Assembly: GCA_049965795.1 (NCBI GenBank)
Contig: JBMFVW010000025.1
Coordinates: forward strand, 1-25,558
Direction of reading: 5' to 3'
DNA length: 25,558 nt
Origin: Acidulodesulfobacterium_A sp049965795
GTDB lineage: Bacteria; SZUA-79; Acidulodesulfobacterales; Acidulodesulfobacteraceae
Shown: positions 7,812 to 16,447 of the stretch, in pieces
How the letters are laid out: every line of letters begins with the position of its first letter
Numbering within the stretch: the first letter of the stretch is position 1
Translations under genes and position numbers: made by a program
The notes under the pieces: model-generated
Database searches by the model: none
What the model was told of the DNA's origin: nothing
The model's input: only the letters and a program-made list of their open reading frames with translations

Positions 7812-8654
7812 TTAAAAAGTTTTTTCAATTTCAAAGCAGGCTTCTGCTCTGCATATATTCATAATATCTTTTTCTATTTCTTTTTTATCGGCGGTCAATT
7901 GCGATTTTACCGATTCATCTTTATCGATTAATATTTGTTTTAAATTTTCCAAATCTTTCATTTTTTTTATTATTATGTCTAAATATTGTTTTTTTGATAT
8001 ATTGCCTGCATTAATTTCATTCATGTAATTTTCAAACTCTTTGTAAACAGGATTGCGTTTTACTATAAAAGAAAACTCTCCAGTTTTTATATAATTTTCC
8101 AATAAATAAGAAAGCCTTAGGGAATTAATCGCCTCTTTGATATCATAGCCGTATAAATCTTTATATTTTAAAGTATTGGAAGTGTACTGTTCTTTTTCTA
8201 TATTTATTTTTTTATTTTTTATTATTCCTGAAATTGCGTCAAAATTTTTTTTAAAATTAATTGAAATAAATTTTTTTATATTGTCAATCAATCTTAGCGC
8301 TTCGGAAAATCTTGCAGAACCGTTCATATCCGATTTAAAAGTGCCGCAAATTAAGGGTTCGATGAATTTTATATTTCCGTTCATTGCATGTCGGAAGTAT
8401 TCATGGAAAGGAGTTATGAAATAATCGTAATCTTTTTCTATAACTGAAAAACGCGTGAAATTATGCGTAAAAAAATTTTCGAAAACCGGATAATAGACTA
8501 TAAAAAAATCATAATCGCTTTTGTCCGTTTCAAGGCTGTAATTTCTCGAACCGTAAAAACAGACAAAAGCGATATTTAATTTTATGGCTTCTTTTTTTAT
8601 AATATTCTTGAAAACGGGCGATTCCGCAAATGCGTCAAAACCGTCAAAACTCAT
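7812..8654 (-). CDS. Predicted nucleotidyltransferase (RlaP/YcgL-like)
   Basis: 280 residues. The pol-beta nucleotidyltransferase signature FYGSRNYSLETDKSDYDFF is at residues 33-51, with G35-S36 and metal-binding D47 and D49; a third carboxylate may be D75 or D77 (KDYDYF). The rest is helical with a Lys-rich region. This resembles the COG3541/RlaP family, predicted to modify RNA or protein with a nucleotide; the actual substrate is unknown. It is translated 9 bp after the TPR gene and 18 bp before panD, so it belongs to that operon, but a link to pantothenate synthesis is not evident. A MNT-type antitoxin is less likely because of its length and the lack of a HEPN partner. Confidence 0.7.
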   Translation of the reverse strand: MSFDGFDAFAESPVFKNIIKKEAIKLNIAFVCFYGSRNYSLETDKSDYDFFIVYYPVFENFFTHNFTRFSVIEKDYDYFITPFHEYFRHAMNGNIKFIEPLICGTFKSDMNGSARFSEALRLIDNIKKFISINFKKNFDAISGIIKNKKINIEKEQYTSNTLKYKDLYGYDIKEAINSLRLSYLLENYIKTGEFSFIVKRNPVYKEFENYMNEINAGNISKKQYLDIIIKKMKDLENLKQILIDKDESVKSQLTADKKEIEKDIMNICRAEACFEIEKTF

Positions 8655-8663
8655 CTATTTTAT

Positions 8664-9020
8664 TTACCTTCTCGGGCTTGCAATATATTTTTTTAATTTA
8701 ATTTTTGCCCATTTTATATTGGGATTGTATTTTAAAGCTTTCTGAAGACTGACTATACCGAGCGAAGGAAATCCGAGTCTGTGCAGCGCAACTCCCATAT
8801 GCGCCCATGCGAGGGCAAAATGCGGTTTAATGAGAATTGCTTTTTGAAAGTGCTGTATGGCATCATAATAGTATTTCCCCTTCATTGCGCCTAAAGCTTT
8901 ATTATACTGAAACTTAGCGCTGTGGACGTTAACGGCGGTTTTTTTAGCCGCAAAAGAGTTTTTTGAAAATGCTATCAAAGACAGCATTAAAATTAAACCC
9001 ATAACAATACTTTTTTTCAT
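8664..9020 (-). CDS. Small exported TPR protein
   Basis: 118 residues from the chosen ATG at 9018-9020. An upstream in-frame ATG (9033-9035) exists, but ATGGAGGTTACAAAAATG shows that GGAGG lies between the two, eight bases before the inner ATG; the inner start also gives a typical signal peptide (MKKSIVMGLILMLSL, cleavage after SFAA). The mature part has two TPR-type helix pairs: YYYDAIQHFQKAILIKP and ALAWAHMGVALHRLG followed by SLQKALKYNPN. Probably periplasmic and involved in protein-protein contact; no specific role can be given. First gene of the four-gene operon with a promoter at 9120-9148. Confidence 0.82.
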   Translation of the reverse strand: MKKSIVMGLILMLSLIAFSKNSFAAKKTAVNVHSAKFQYNKALGAMKGKYYYDAIQHFQKAILIKPHFALAWAHMGVALHRLGFPSLGIVSLQKALKYNPNIKWAKIKLKKYIASPRR

Positions 9021-9083
9021 TTTTGTAACCTCCATTTTTTGTATTTTTCTTTAAACTCAGCCGGCAGTCAGCGAATAAATAAA

Positions 9084-9097
9084 TCTGACACCTTTTC
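9084..9097 (+). repeat. Solo copy of the TCTGACACCTTT dispersed motif
   Basis: TCTGACACCTTTTC here, preceded by AATAAATAAA, matches the core of the inverted-repeat element at 10691-10820 (TCTGACACCTTTC) and, inverted with one change, that at 22627-22714. In the operon leader it reads GGTGTCAGA and can pair GTCAG with CTGAC about 13 bases on. No long flanking arms are seen here. Confidence 0.5.
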
Positions 9098-9119
9098 TTT
9101 TTTTCTTCTTTTTTCTATT

Positions 9120-9148
9120 ATTATGCACTATTAAGATACATAAGTCAA
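9120..9148 (-). promoter_or_regulatory. Promoter of the TPR-nucleotidyltransferase-panD-amidohydrolase operon
   Basis: Minus strand TTGACT (9143-9148), 17-bp spacer, CATAAT (9120-9125): five of six matches in each hexamer with ideal spacing. It predicts a leader of about 90 nt that contains the GGTGTCAGA repeat. Confidence 0.65.
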
Positions 9149-9175
9149 TTTGGCTATACACGTTTACAAGGCAAA

Positions 9176-10666
9176 TCAGGTTTGCGACCACTTCAGAGAT
9201 TTTAAAACGGCATCGCGCCATTTGGCATACAAAGTATTTCTTAAGTCGCCGTCTATTTGCGGGCTATATATTTTTTCTGTTTTTTTAAATCCACGGAACA
9301 TATCGTCCGTCCAAAAACCTGTACTCACGGCGCTTAATCCTGCTATTCCAAAAGCCGTCATTTCGGTAAAAGCCGTTTTTTCAACAGGCATATTTAAAAT
9401 ATCGGCTTGAAACTGCATTAAAAAATCGTTTTCGCTCGCTTTGCCGTCAACGCTTAATTTAAATTTAGACGAATCGAATTTTATTTTTAAATTATTTTCA
9501 AATTCGATGATTACGTCTTTAGTCTGGTATGCCAAAGATTCCAATGCTGCTCTTATTATATGGTTTTTGTTAGCCGCTCCCGTTAATCCTATTATAAGCC
9601 CTCTTGCGTCGGGATCCCAGTAAGGTGCGCCTAATCCGGATAATGCAGGAACGAAATATACTCCTTCATTCGAAATAAGGCTTTTTGATATATCCGACGA
9701 TTCATCGGCAGATTTTAATATATTAAGGTTATCCCTTATAAATCTTACGACTTCGCCTCCCGTAAAAATACTGCCTTCTAATGCATAATAAGTATCTTTG
9801 CCTAATTTCCATGCAACGGTAGCAACTAATCTATCGGAATTGTAAATACCGTTTCCCGTTGACATCATTGCAAAAAGTCCCGTTCCGTATGTATTTTTTA
9901 TTATTCCTTTTTCAAAACCGGAATGAGCGAAAAGAGATGCCTGCTGGTCGCCCAGAATTCCTATAATAGGTATAGATTTACCTGTAATTTTTTTTTCCGT
10001 AGAACCGAAATTATAATCACTTGAAAAAACTAATGGAAGCATCGGCTCGCTAACGCCGAATATTTCAAGAAGTTCTTCGTCGTACTTTAAAGTATTTATA
10101 TTATACAAAAGCGTCCTTGAAGCATTTGAAGCATCGGTTGCATGAACGGCACCGCCGGTTAGATTCCATAAAACCCAGCTGTCAACCGTTCCGAAAGCCA
10201 GATATCCTTTTTCCTCAAGCTTTTTCGCTCCGGCAACATTGTCGAGTATCCATTTAATCTTTGTGGCAGAGAAATAGGGATCTAAAAACAATCCGGTTTT
10301 CTCTTTTATCGTTTTGCGGTATTCCGACAAATCGACGCAAATTTTTGCCGTTCTTCTGCACTGCCATACAATTGCGTTATAAAGGGGTTCCCCTGTTTTT
10401 TTATTCCAAACAACCGTGGTTTCCCTCTGATTTGTAATGCCTATGGAAATTATATTATAAGAAACGCAATATTCTATCGTTTCGTTCAATACTTTAACCG
10501 CAGTGTTTAATATATCGTAAGGATTCTGTTCGACCCATGCGGGTTTTGGATGCAGCTGCGGAAATTCCTTATAAGCGGAGTATACGATTTCTCCGTTTTT
10601 ATCGAAAGCTATCGCCCTGTTGCCGGTCGTACCCAAATCCAGCGCAATAACCGCTTTTTCCAACAA
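9176..10666 (-). CDS. glpK: Glycerol kinase
   Basis: 496 residues, the family length. A FGGY kinase that phosphorylates glycerol with ATP to sn-glycerol 3-phosphate in the cytoplasm. N-terminal phosphate loop ALDLGTTGNRA (usually GTTSSRA), glycerol-binding residues R81-E82 (ITNQRETT), Y131 (DPYFSATK) and D240 (GILGDQQA), then NTYGTGLF and the C-terminal ALESLAYQTKDV are all in place. The start is TTG at 10664-10666, directed by AAGGAGG seven bases upstream; a second TTG follows immediately. The gene stands alone, without glpF or glpD beside it, and is separated from rsmA by an inverted-repeat element. The G15-N16 change in the phosphate loop is unusual but the catalytic set is otherwise complete. 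Confidence 0.94.
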   Translation of the reverse strand: MLEKAVIALDLGTTGNRAIAFDKNGEIVYSAYKEFPQLHPKPAWVEQNPYDILNTAVKVLNETIEYCVSYNIISIGITNQRETTVVWNKKTGEPLYNAIVWQCRRTAKICVDLSEYRKTIKEKTGLFLDPYFSATKIKWILDNVAGAKKLEEKGYLAFGTVDSWVLWNLTGGAVHATDASNASRTLLYNINTLKYDEELLEIFGVSEPMLPLVFSSDYNFGSTEKKITGKSIPIIGILGDQQASLFAHSGFEKGIIKNTYGTGLFAMMSTGNGIYNSDRLVATVAWKLGKDTYYALEGSIFTGGEVVRFIRDNLNILKSADESSDISKSLISNEGVYFVPALSGLGAPYWDPDARGLIIGLTGAANKNHIIRAALESLAYQTKDVIIEFENNLKIKFDSSKFKLSVDGKASENDFLMQFQADILNMPVEKTAFTEMTAFGIAGLSAVSTGFWTDDMFRGFKKTEKIYSPQIDGDLRNTLYAKWRDAVLKSLKWSQT

Positions 10667-10690
10667 AGTCCGCCCTCCTTTTTCTTTCTT

Positions 10691-10820
10691 CCCAAAATTG
10701 CCGATATAGAAAGGCTTCAGTTAATGCAAGAAATAAGATCTGACACCTTTCTCTTCCGAATTTTCCTTCATTATCGCTTTATTTTATCGAACTTTAAAAC
10801 TTTCTATCGGCAATTTTGGG
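10691..10820. repeat. Inverted-repeat element, TTGCCGATA family (copy 1)
   Basis: Arms CCCAAAATTGCCGATATAGA.. (10691-10713) and CTTTCTATCGGCAATTTTGG. (10800-10820) are inverse complements apart from a 2-nt TA bulge in the left arm. The ~86-bp interior includes TCTGACACCTTTC. A second copy with the same arm sequence lies at 22627-22714. It has no coding capacity. It fits a REP/MITE-like non-autonomous element; RNA from it would form a long hairpin between rsmA and glpK. Confidence 0.75.
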
Positions 10821-10857
10821 TTTCTTTATATTACTTTAATTACTATAAATATTTTTT

Positions 10858-11757
10858 CTATCTATAATTTTGGTATTTATTTTCAGCCTCTTTTAAGTAT
10901 GAATCGTAGGATTTTCCGGTCTTTATAAGTTCTTCCGTCGTTAATTCCTGCGGCCTTTTATTCAAGTCTATGTTTAAACCGGAAAAAATTTTTTCTTTAA
11001 CGTCCGGCGGAATGCCGAAAAATGAAGCATATATCGAATTTTTTAATTTTTTTCTTCTCAGTTTAAACATCTGATGAACGAAATAGTTAAAAAATTGAGA
11101 GCTTGCCGCCCAATTATAATCTTCGTCGTTAAAATATCGTGGAATCAGCCTTAAAACCGCCGAATCCACCTTCGGAACGGGATTAAAATTTGCCTTGCCG
11201 ACTTCAAAAAGCCTTGTTATGTTAAAATTTAATCCGGCAATAACACTCAACGCCCCTCTTTGCGAATCGTTTTCCATGGCATAAAGTCTTTCGGCGAATT
11301 CTTTCTGGAACATTAAAGTTAAATCGCTAAAAACATCTTTATATTTTATGAATTTATCAATTATCGGACTTGAAATTTCGTAAGGAAGATTCGATATCAA
11401 TCTTAATTTGGAGTTAAGAGTTTTGCTTAAAGAATTATAATCGAATTTTAATGCATCCTCGTTGAATATTCTAAAAAAACGGCTGTCTTCATTAGCAGCG
11501 CCGCCGACCTTAGCCTTATAGAAATCGGCTGCCTTGCCTTTAATAAAATTATAATAAAAAGAATCTATTTCTATAACGGTAAAACTTTTAACCCTGCCTG
11601 CAATTAATTCCGTCAAAATACCCTCGCCGGGACCTATTTCGACTACGTCGTCAGACTCCGAAAAATTGCATGAATCTACAATATTTTTTGCAATTTCTTT
11701 TTCGGTCAGAAAATTTTGACCGAAAACCACCTTACTTTTTTTTTGTCCTTTGCCCAT
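10858..11757 (-). CDS. rsmA: 16S rRNA dimethyladenosine transferase
   Basis: 299 residues. It dimethylates two adjacent adenines (A1518, A1519 in E. coli numbering) near the 3' end of 16S rRNA, using SAM. Motifs: FGQNFL at residues 12-17, SAM-binding EIGPGEG at 40-46, NLPY at 123-126 as target-adenine motif, and NPVPKVDSAVLRL. About ten extra residues appear between the SAM-site acidic residue and the next motif (KAKVGGAANEDSR). It is the last gene of the tol-tsaD-rsmA run, nine bases after tsaD. Confidence 0.95.
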   Translation of the reverse strand: MGKGQKKSKVVFGQNFLTEKEIAKNIVDSCNFSESDDVVEIGPGEGILTELIAGRVKSFTVIEIDSFYYNFIKGKAADFYKAKVGGAANEDSRFFRIFNEDALKFDYNSLSKTLNSKLRLISNLPYEISSPIIDKFIKYKDVFSDLTLMFQKEFAERLYAMENDSQRGALSVIAGLNFNITRLFEVGKANFNPVPKVDSAVLRLIPRYFNDEDYNWAASSQFFNYFVHQMFKLRRKKLKNSIYASFFGIPPDVKEKIFSGLNIDLNKRPQELTTEELIKTGKSYDSYLKEAENKYQNYR

Positions 11758-11766
11758 AATCGCAGC

Positions 11767-12816
11767 TCACAACTCCCATGACGGGTCCGCATTAATATCT
11801 AAAAATTCGCTTCGCCTAACAGAAGGGTCTATCGCATTTTTAAAAAATCCTGCATAGCCTATCATAGCGGCATTGTCCGTCGTATATTTAACGGAAGGGA
11901 AAAATATTCTCAGACCTGATTCATCTCCTCTTTTCCTAAACATGCTTCTTATCCTCGAATTTGCCGAAACTCCTCCTGAAACTACTACATTTTTAACTTT
12001 GTAAGTCTCGCAAGCCGACAAAGTTTTTTTAAAAAGAATTTCGGAAACAGCTTCCCTTAATGATGCCAAAATATCGCGAACTGTGTTTTCTTCAATATCT
12101 TTTGGACCGCCGTTTTCATTTATAGTATTTATAACCGCGGTTTTAAGGCCGCTGAAACTCATATTAAGGTCGTTGCTGCGTATCATAGGAAGGGGAAATT
12201 TAAATGCCCGTTTATCTCCTTTTTCTGCAAGCTCATCAACGATTCTACCTCCCGGATATCCGTAACCAAGATAATTGGAAACCTTGTCGAAAAGCTCGCC
12301 GCAGGCATCATCCTTTGTTCTGCCTATAAGTTTTATATCGCTATGGGAATTAACTAAATAAATATGGGTATGCCCTCCGGAAATGACAAGAGCAGTAAAA
12401 GGGAATATTTCTTTTGTCTCTTGAACTTCTAAAAAAGGACTGAAAATATGTCCTTCTATGTGATTGACCTGTACTATCGGTATATTTAAAGCATAAGACA
12501 AAGTTTTTGCACACATAAGACCTATCAGAAGAGAACCGACAAGTCCCGGTCCAGCCGTAGCAGACACAATATTTACGTCTTCAATTGATATTTTAGCCTC
12601 GGAAAGAGCAATTCTGAATGCAGGAAGAAAAGCTTTTATATGGTTTCTTGAAGCAAGCTCAGGAACTACGCCGCCGTATATTCCGTGAACGTAATCTTGT
12701 GAATAGATAATATTCGATAATACTTTTATTTTTATACTATCTTTTTCGCAGTTTTCCTTTAATAGAACGGCGCAGGAAAAATCGTCGCAGCTTGATTCAA
12801 ATGCTAAATTAATCAT
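11767..12816 (-). CDS. tsaD: tRNA threonylcarbamoyladenosine transferase TsaD
   Basis: 349 residues. Catalytic subunit of the tRNA t6A37 system, an ASKHA-fold protein. Motifs: start FESSCDD (usually ETSCDE), GGVVPELASRNH, metal ligands H119 and H123 in VNHIEGH, LVISGGHTHIYL, GRTKDDACGELFDK, GYPGG and VVVSGGVSANSRIR, then YTTDNAAMIG with the third metal ligand. Partners TsaB, TsaC and TsaE are not in this window. It begins nine bases after cpoB; the upstream signal for ribosome binding is weak, so coupling to cpoB is plausible. Confidence 0.95.
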   Translation of the reverse strand: MINLAFESSCDDFSCAVLLKENCEKDSIKIKVLSNIIYSQDYVHGIYGGVVPELASRNHIKAFLPAFRIALSEAKISIEDVNIVSATAGPGLVGSLLIGLMCAKTLSYALNIPIVQVNHIEGHIFSPFLEVQETKEIFPFTALVISGGHTHIYLVNSHSDIKLIGRTKDDACGELFDKVSNYLGYGYPGGRIVDELAEKGDKRAFKFPLPMIRSNDLNMSFSGLKTAVINTINENGGPKDIEENTVRDILASLREAVSEILFKKTLSACETYKVKNVVVSGGVSANSRIRSMFRKRGDESGLRIFFPSVKYTTDNAAMIGYAGFFKNAIDPSVRRSEFLDINADPSWEL

Positions 12817-12825
12817 CCGGCATCT

Positions 12826-13692
12826 TTATTTTGAAAGTCCGTTTATAGCCTTTTGCGATAGTTCTGCCGCTTTAGTGCCCGGATATTTAGCTATTGCCTG
12901 CCTGAAAAGAATAGAAGCGTCGGACGGGTCCGAAACTTTCAGAAAACCCATGCCCTGCAAATATATAGACATCGGCACGTCGGGACTTTTAGGATATAAT
13001 TGCGAAAATTTATGAAATTCAAGTATGGAAACGGGGTATTTTTTTAGTTTAAAATTAGCGTAAGCCTTGTAAAACATAGCATCTGCAGAATATTTAGACT
13101 GAGGATATTTATTTAAAAAATTACGCAAAGAAGTTAAGGCGGAATTGTACTTCTTTTTTTTGAACTGCGACATGGCTTCGTTAAAACCGTGTTCCATAGA
13201 ACTTTCTTTTTTGACCAATGACGATCTTATGCTTTGTTTTTTAGACGGGGTAACGGAAGAGGTCGCTGCTCCGGTTTTTACGAGTTTTAATAATTTAATA
13301 AGCTGTTTATTTACCATTAAACGATATTCCCTGAATTGTTTATTTAAAACGTTCAGCTTATGATGTTCTACTTCGTATTTACCGTAAATCTCCCGAATTT
13401 TAGCGTTTAACGAAGAAATAGCTACCCCGTTATTTGCCGTGTTCAACTGCATTTGACTGAGTTTTTTTTCTACATATTGTTGATTTTGAGATAATGCAGC
13501 CGTTTTTTTCTTCAGTTTTCTGACCTGAACTTTTAAACGGTGGAAAGAAGTAGGTTCCATAGGAGCGCATCCGGCAAGAATCGACGTTGCGAAAATCAAT
13601 AAGAGAGAAAAAAGAATAAAAACTTTTAATTTACTTTTATTTTTATTTTTACCGTTTAAATATTCGGTATCTTCATATTCGTATTTATTCAT
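12826..13692 (-). CDS. cpoB: CpoB/YbgF-like lipoprotein with coiled coil and TPRs
   Basis: 288 residues. An N-terminal cytoplasmic stretch of ~22 residues, a hydrophobic segment and a lipobox ILAGC ending at C42 predict an outer-membrane lipoprotein. Residues ~50-140 are coiled coil (the trimerisation region of YbgF), and residues ~165-288 carry TPR-like repeats (FNEAMSQFKKKKYNSALTSL, then MFYKAYANFKLKKYPVSIL, then LFRQAIAKYPGTKA). In E. coli CpoB links Tol action to peptidoglycan synthesis at division. Position directly after tolB (52 bp) supports the call. Classical CpoB is a soluble periplasmic protein, so lipidation is a difference, and pal, usually between tolB and cpoB, is missing here. 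Confidence 0.83.
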   Translation of the reverse strand: MNKYEYEDTEYLNGKNKNKSKLKVFILFSLLLIFATSILAGCAPMEPTSFHRLKVQVRKLKKKTAALSQNQQYVEKKLSQMQLNTANNGVAISSLNAKIREIYGKYEVEHHKLNVLNKQFREYRLMVNKQLIKLLKLVKTGAATSSVTPSKKQSIRSSLVKKESSMEHGFNEAMSQFKKKKYNSALTSLRNFLNKYPQSKYSADAMFYKAYANFKLKKYPVSILEFHKFSQLYPKSPDVPMSIYLQGMGFLKVSDPSDASILFRQAIAKYPGTKAAELSQKAINGLSK

Positions 13693-13744
13693 AATTTTTC
13701 TCCCGTTTGCGTTTATTTAATTTAATCACAAAAAAGATTTTTTT

Positions 13745-15088
13745 TCAATAAGACGATTTCATAGTCCACTGCGCATCGTAATAATTGTTCATTTCCGGAA
13801 ACAGCTTAGGCGTCAGTCTCATCATTCCGCTTTCATTTACGTCTATCATATAAAGTTCCTGCCTTCCGGCAATTTCGGTATCAAAGGTAATAATTCTGGA
13901 GTCTCTCGTCCATGCGGCATGCTGTGCGCTGTAAGGAGTGTCCGTAATCTGTCTTTCGTCGGAACCGTCCGCATTCATAATACATATTTCAAGAGCGCCG
14001 TTAACAAAAGTGGAAAACGCTATTTTTTTTCCGTCAGGCGACCATGCGGGGCTTGTATTGTAGCTTCCTTCGTCGTAGGTTAATCTGCGGACGCCGCTGC
14101 CGTTTGCGTTCATTACGTAAATTTGAGGACTTCCTCCTCTGTCCGATACAAACGCAATTTTGTTGCCGTGCGGAGAAAACGACGGCGAAGTATTAATGCC
14201 GTCGGTAAACGTCAACTGTTTTAAGCCGCTGCCGTTAACGTTCAACGTATATATTTCGGTATTAATGTGGTCAGGAGTTAAAGAAACCGCTAATTTATTT
14301 CCGTCCGGCGACCATGCTACGTAATCGGCAGGACCGGGAAGATTAAGTTTCACGGTTACTCCGGTTTTTAAGTTTTTTATAAAAACTGCAGGATCTCCGT
14401 CCTTAAAAGAAACATATGCAACTTTGTTGCCGTGCGGAGAAGGATACGGAAATATATTTATGGAGCCGTTATTTGTAACTCTTTTAACCCTGTGGCCTCC
14501 AAAATCCATAACGAAAATATTTTTAGAACCGTCGTGTTCTCCCACGAAAAACACTCTAGTCGTAAAAGGTCCTTTAATTCCCGTTAAAAATTTAAGGACG
14601 TCGTCGGCAAATTTGTTTGCTAAAAATCTGTACTGGCCGTCCATTCCTTCTAGCTTTTCAGAAAAAAGCAGTTTTTTGGTAAATATGCTTATAAGATTGA
14701 TTTTCATCTTTATAATGCCGTTTGACGTCGCATATTCTCCCGTAATAAGATACTGTGTATTAAGAACGCCCCAGTTAGAATAGTCTATGCGCTCCGGGCT
14801 TATAGGTGCATACTGAGGATTTTCAAGATATGAAAGCGGGTTTACTATATGAAAATATCCTATTACGGAAAGATCGTGCCTTATAACCCGTGCAGCGTTT
14901 TTTTCTATTTTTTTATGCTGTCCGTATGCGGAAATATTTTTGAAATCAGGAACGGCGACCCTTATCTTTTCTATTCTAGCGGCATTAATATTTATATAGA
15001 CTTTTGCATATGAACTAATAGGAAATAATATAAAAGCACCCAAAAAAAATAAAGCAAATACGGGTAAAAAAAATATTGTTTTTTTCAT
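13745..15088 (-). CDS. tolB: Tol-Pal system protein TolB
   Basis: 447 residues. Signal peptide at the N-terminus (hydrophobic run ending SSYA), an N-terminal TolB domain (IRVAVPDFKNIS, YLITGEY) and a six-bladed beta-propeller from about residue 170, visible as repeats of (Y/W/F)SP(D/H)GNKIAF followed by INGSG-type turns, for example NIFPYPSPHGNKVAY and PSFSPHGNKIAFVSDRGG. Periplasmic; in other Gram-negatives it shuttles between Pal and outer-membrane proteins and contacts TolA. AAGGGTGG precedes the ATG. A 101-bp gap to tolA holds a candidate promoter of its own. Confidence 0.94.
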   Translation of the reverse strand: MKKTIFFLPVFALFFLGAFILFPISSYAKVYININAARIEKIRVAVPDFKNISAYGQHKKIEKNAARVIRHDLSVIGYFHIVNPLSYLENPQYAPISPERIDYSNWGVLNTQYLITGEYATSNGIIKMKINLISIFTKKLLFSEKLEGMDGQYRFLANKFADDVLKFLTGIKGPFTTRVFFVGEHDGSKNIFVMDFGGHRVKRVTNNGSINIFPYPSPHGNKVAYVSFKDGDPAVFIKNLKTGVTVKLNLPGPADYVAWSPDGNKLAVSLTPDHINTEIYTLNVNGSGLKQLTFTDGINTSPSFSPHGNKIAFVSDRGGSPQIYVMNANGSGVRRLTYDEGSYNTSPAWSPDGKKIAFSTFVNGALEICIMNADGSDERQITDTPYSAQHAAWTRDSRIITFDTEIAGRQELYMIDVNESGMMRLTPKLFPEMNNYYDAQWTMKSSY

Positions 15089-15140
15089 TCAGCCACCCTT
15101 TAATAAGTTAATAAGTCAAATTTAATTAAAACTACTAAAA

Positions 15141-15169
15141 AATATACAGAAATATCGTATAAATATCAA
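15141..15169 (-). promoter_or_regulatory. Candidate internal promoter before tolB
   Basis: Minus strand TTGATA (15164-15169), 17-bp spacer, TATATT (15141-15146), about 50 bp before the tolB ATG. It would allow tolB-cpoB-tsaD-rsmA to be transcribed apart from tolQRA. Confidence 0.5.
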
Positions 15170-15189
15170 GTGCTAATCGGCGTAACTAT

Positions 15190-15966
15190 TTATCTGTCTT
15201 TTAGTATCTGTCTAGGGTTAAAAATCATAAGCACTCCTTCGCCGTCGTTTTCGCCGTTTTCAAAACTCATAAAACCGGATGGCGGCGGCGGAAGCGGACT
15301 GGACAGTTTTACCGCCGCTACAGACTGAGAATCGTAATAACCGTTTCCGGAAGATTTAACCAATCTTACGTTATAAATTCTGCCTGATTTTGAAATCTGA
15401 AAAGCCACTATAGATTTATAATTTAGATAATTATTAAGAGATATAGCAAAATTAGGAAGTATAGCAGAAATTATTTTGTTTACGTATCCCTGAAATCTAT
15501 GGACATTTCCTTTTATAAGAGACTGATTAAGTTTCCCGTATGCATTATTAAGGCTTACCCTGTTTTGCAGATTAGCGTAAACGCTGGACGATAAAGCAGG
15601 GATATAAGGATGCGGCGGCGCATATCTTCTAACGGGCGTCTTTTTTTGCACGGTTTTTTTGGGATAAACCATCGAAGAAGGCGTCTTAACAAGCGGAACT
15701 GAAACCGGTTTCGCCGTTTTTGCCGGAGAAGGTCTGCTTGGAGTATGTTCGGCCAATTTAGGTTTGGGCGGATAAAGTATGGATTTTACCGAGGCAAGAG
15801 GACCGGGGACCCTGCTTACTACGCTTACGACGACTTTTGATCCTATAGATTGAATCTGCGGTCTATATTTTATAGAAAGGTATAATATAAGACCTATCAG
15901 TAATATATGAAAAATTGCCGAATAAAAAATATATAAGCCGATACCTTTATGATTTTCATTAAACAT
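15190..15966 (-). CDS. tolA: TolA-like protein with TonB C-terminal domain
   Basis: 258 residues. One TM helix near residues 10-32, a Pro/Lys/Ser-rich periplasmic linker (about residues 60-130), and a C-terminal TonB/TolA domain with IVAFQISKSGRIYNVRLVKSSGN followed by DSQSVAAVKLSSPLPPPP. It bridges the inner-membrane motor (TolQR) and the outer envelope. It lies between tolR (8 bp) and tolB, which makes the Tol assignment stronger than TonB. The linker is shorter and more Pro-rich than the long helical domain of E. coli TolA. Confidence 0.85.
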   Translation of the reverse strand: MFNENHKGIGLYIFYSAIFHILLIGLILYLSIKYRPQIQSIGSKVVVSVVSRVPGPLASVKSILYPPKPKLAEHTPSRPSPAKTAKPVSVPLVKTPSSMVYPKKTVQKKTPVRRYAPPHPYIPALSSSVYANLQNRVSLNNAYGKLNQSLIKGNVHRFQGYVNKIISAILPNFAISLNNYLNYKSIVAFQISKSGRIYNVRLVKSSGNGYYDSQSVAAVKLSSPLPPPPSGFMSFENGENDGEGVLMIFNPRQILKDR

Positions 15967-15974
15967 AATACTTA

Positions 15975-16430
15975 TTATCTGCCTGCCGAACCCGTCAACT
16001 TTGGGTTGGCGGTCACCATTCCGATTTTAGTAATTCCAGCTTCTTTTATCGCTGCCATAACTTTTATAACGTATCCGTAAGGCAGTGAAGAACTTGCCTT
16101 AAGAAATACCTGCTTATCCGTCCTGCGTCTGTAAATCGCTGAAAGTTTCTGCGTTAAAACGGGCAGATCGACCCTGAATTTATTAATATAAACAGCTCTG
16201 TTAGAAGTTACCGCCACTACTATCGTTTTTTCCGGAGCCTTTAATGCATGAGCGGCAGCTGTCGGCAGATGAACTCTTATGCCGTGCACCAATATAGGAG
16301 CGGTAACCATAAAAATTACAAGCAATACAAGCATTACATCCACAAAAGGCGTAATGTTTATTTCAGACATAAGCCTATAGCTGGATATCCCGCTTTTTTT
16401 GTCGTCTTTATCGTCAAAAGGAGTAAACAT
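15975..16430 (-). CDS. tolR: TolR/ExbD-type proton channel subunit
   Basis: 151 residues. A short charged cytoplasmic head (DDKDDKK), then EINITPFVDVMLVLLVIFMV with the conserved proton-path Asp at D31 and a single TM helix, then a periplasmic ExbD/TolR domain (HLPTAA, VAVTSNRAVYINK, VFLKASSSLPYG, VMAAIKEAGI). Works with TolQ to harvest proton-motive force. Eight bases before tolA and 17 bases after tolQ. Confidence 0.92.
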   Translation of the reverse strand: MFTPFDDKDDKKSGISSYRLMSEINITPFVDVMLVLLVIFMVTAPILVHGIRVHLPTAAAHALKAPEKTIVVAVTSNRAVYINKFRVDLPVLTQKLSAIYRRRTDKQVFLKASSSLPYGYVIKVMAAIKEAGITKIGMVTANPKLTGSAGR

Positions 16431-16447
16431 AAATAGTTAATATTTCC

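Noticed and set aside
10550..10867. Plus-strand open frame of 105 codons across the glpK start and the inverted-repeat element
   Set aside because: No ribosome binding site, and its content is explained by the antisense of glpK and the repeat.
14424..14783. Plus-strand open frame of 119 codons inside tolB
   Set aside because: Antisense of a clear tolB propeller; no start signal or recognisable domain.
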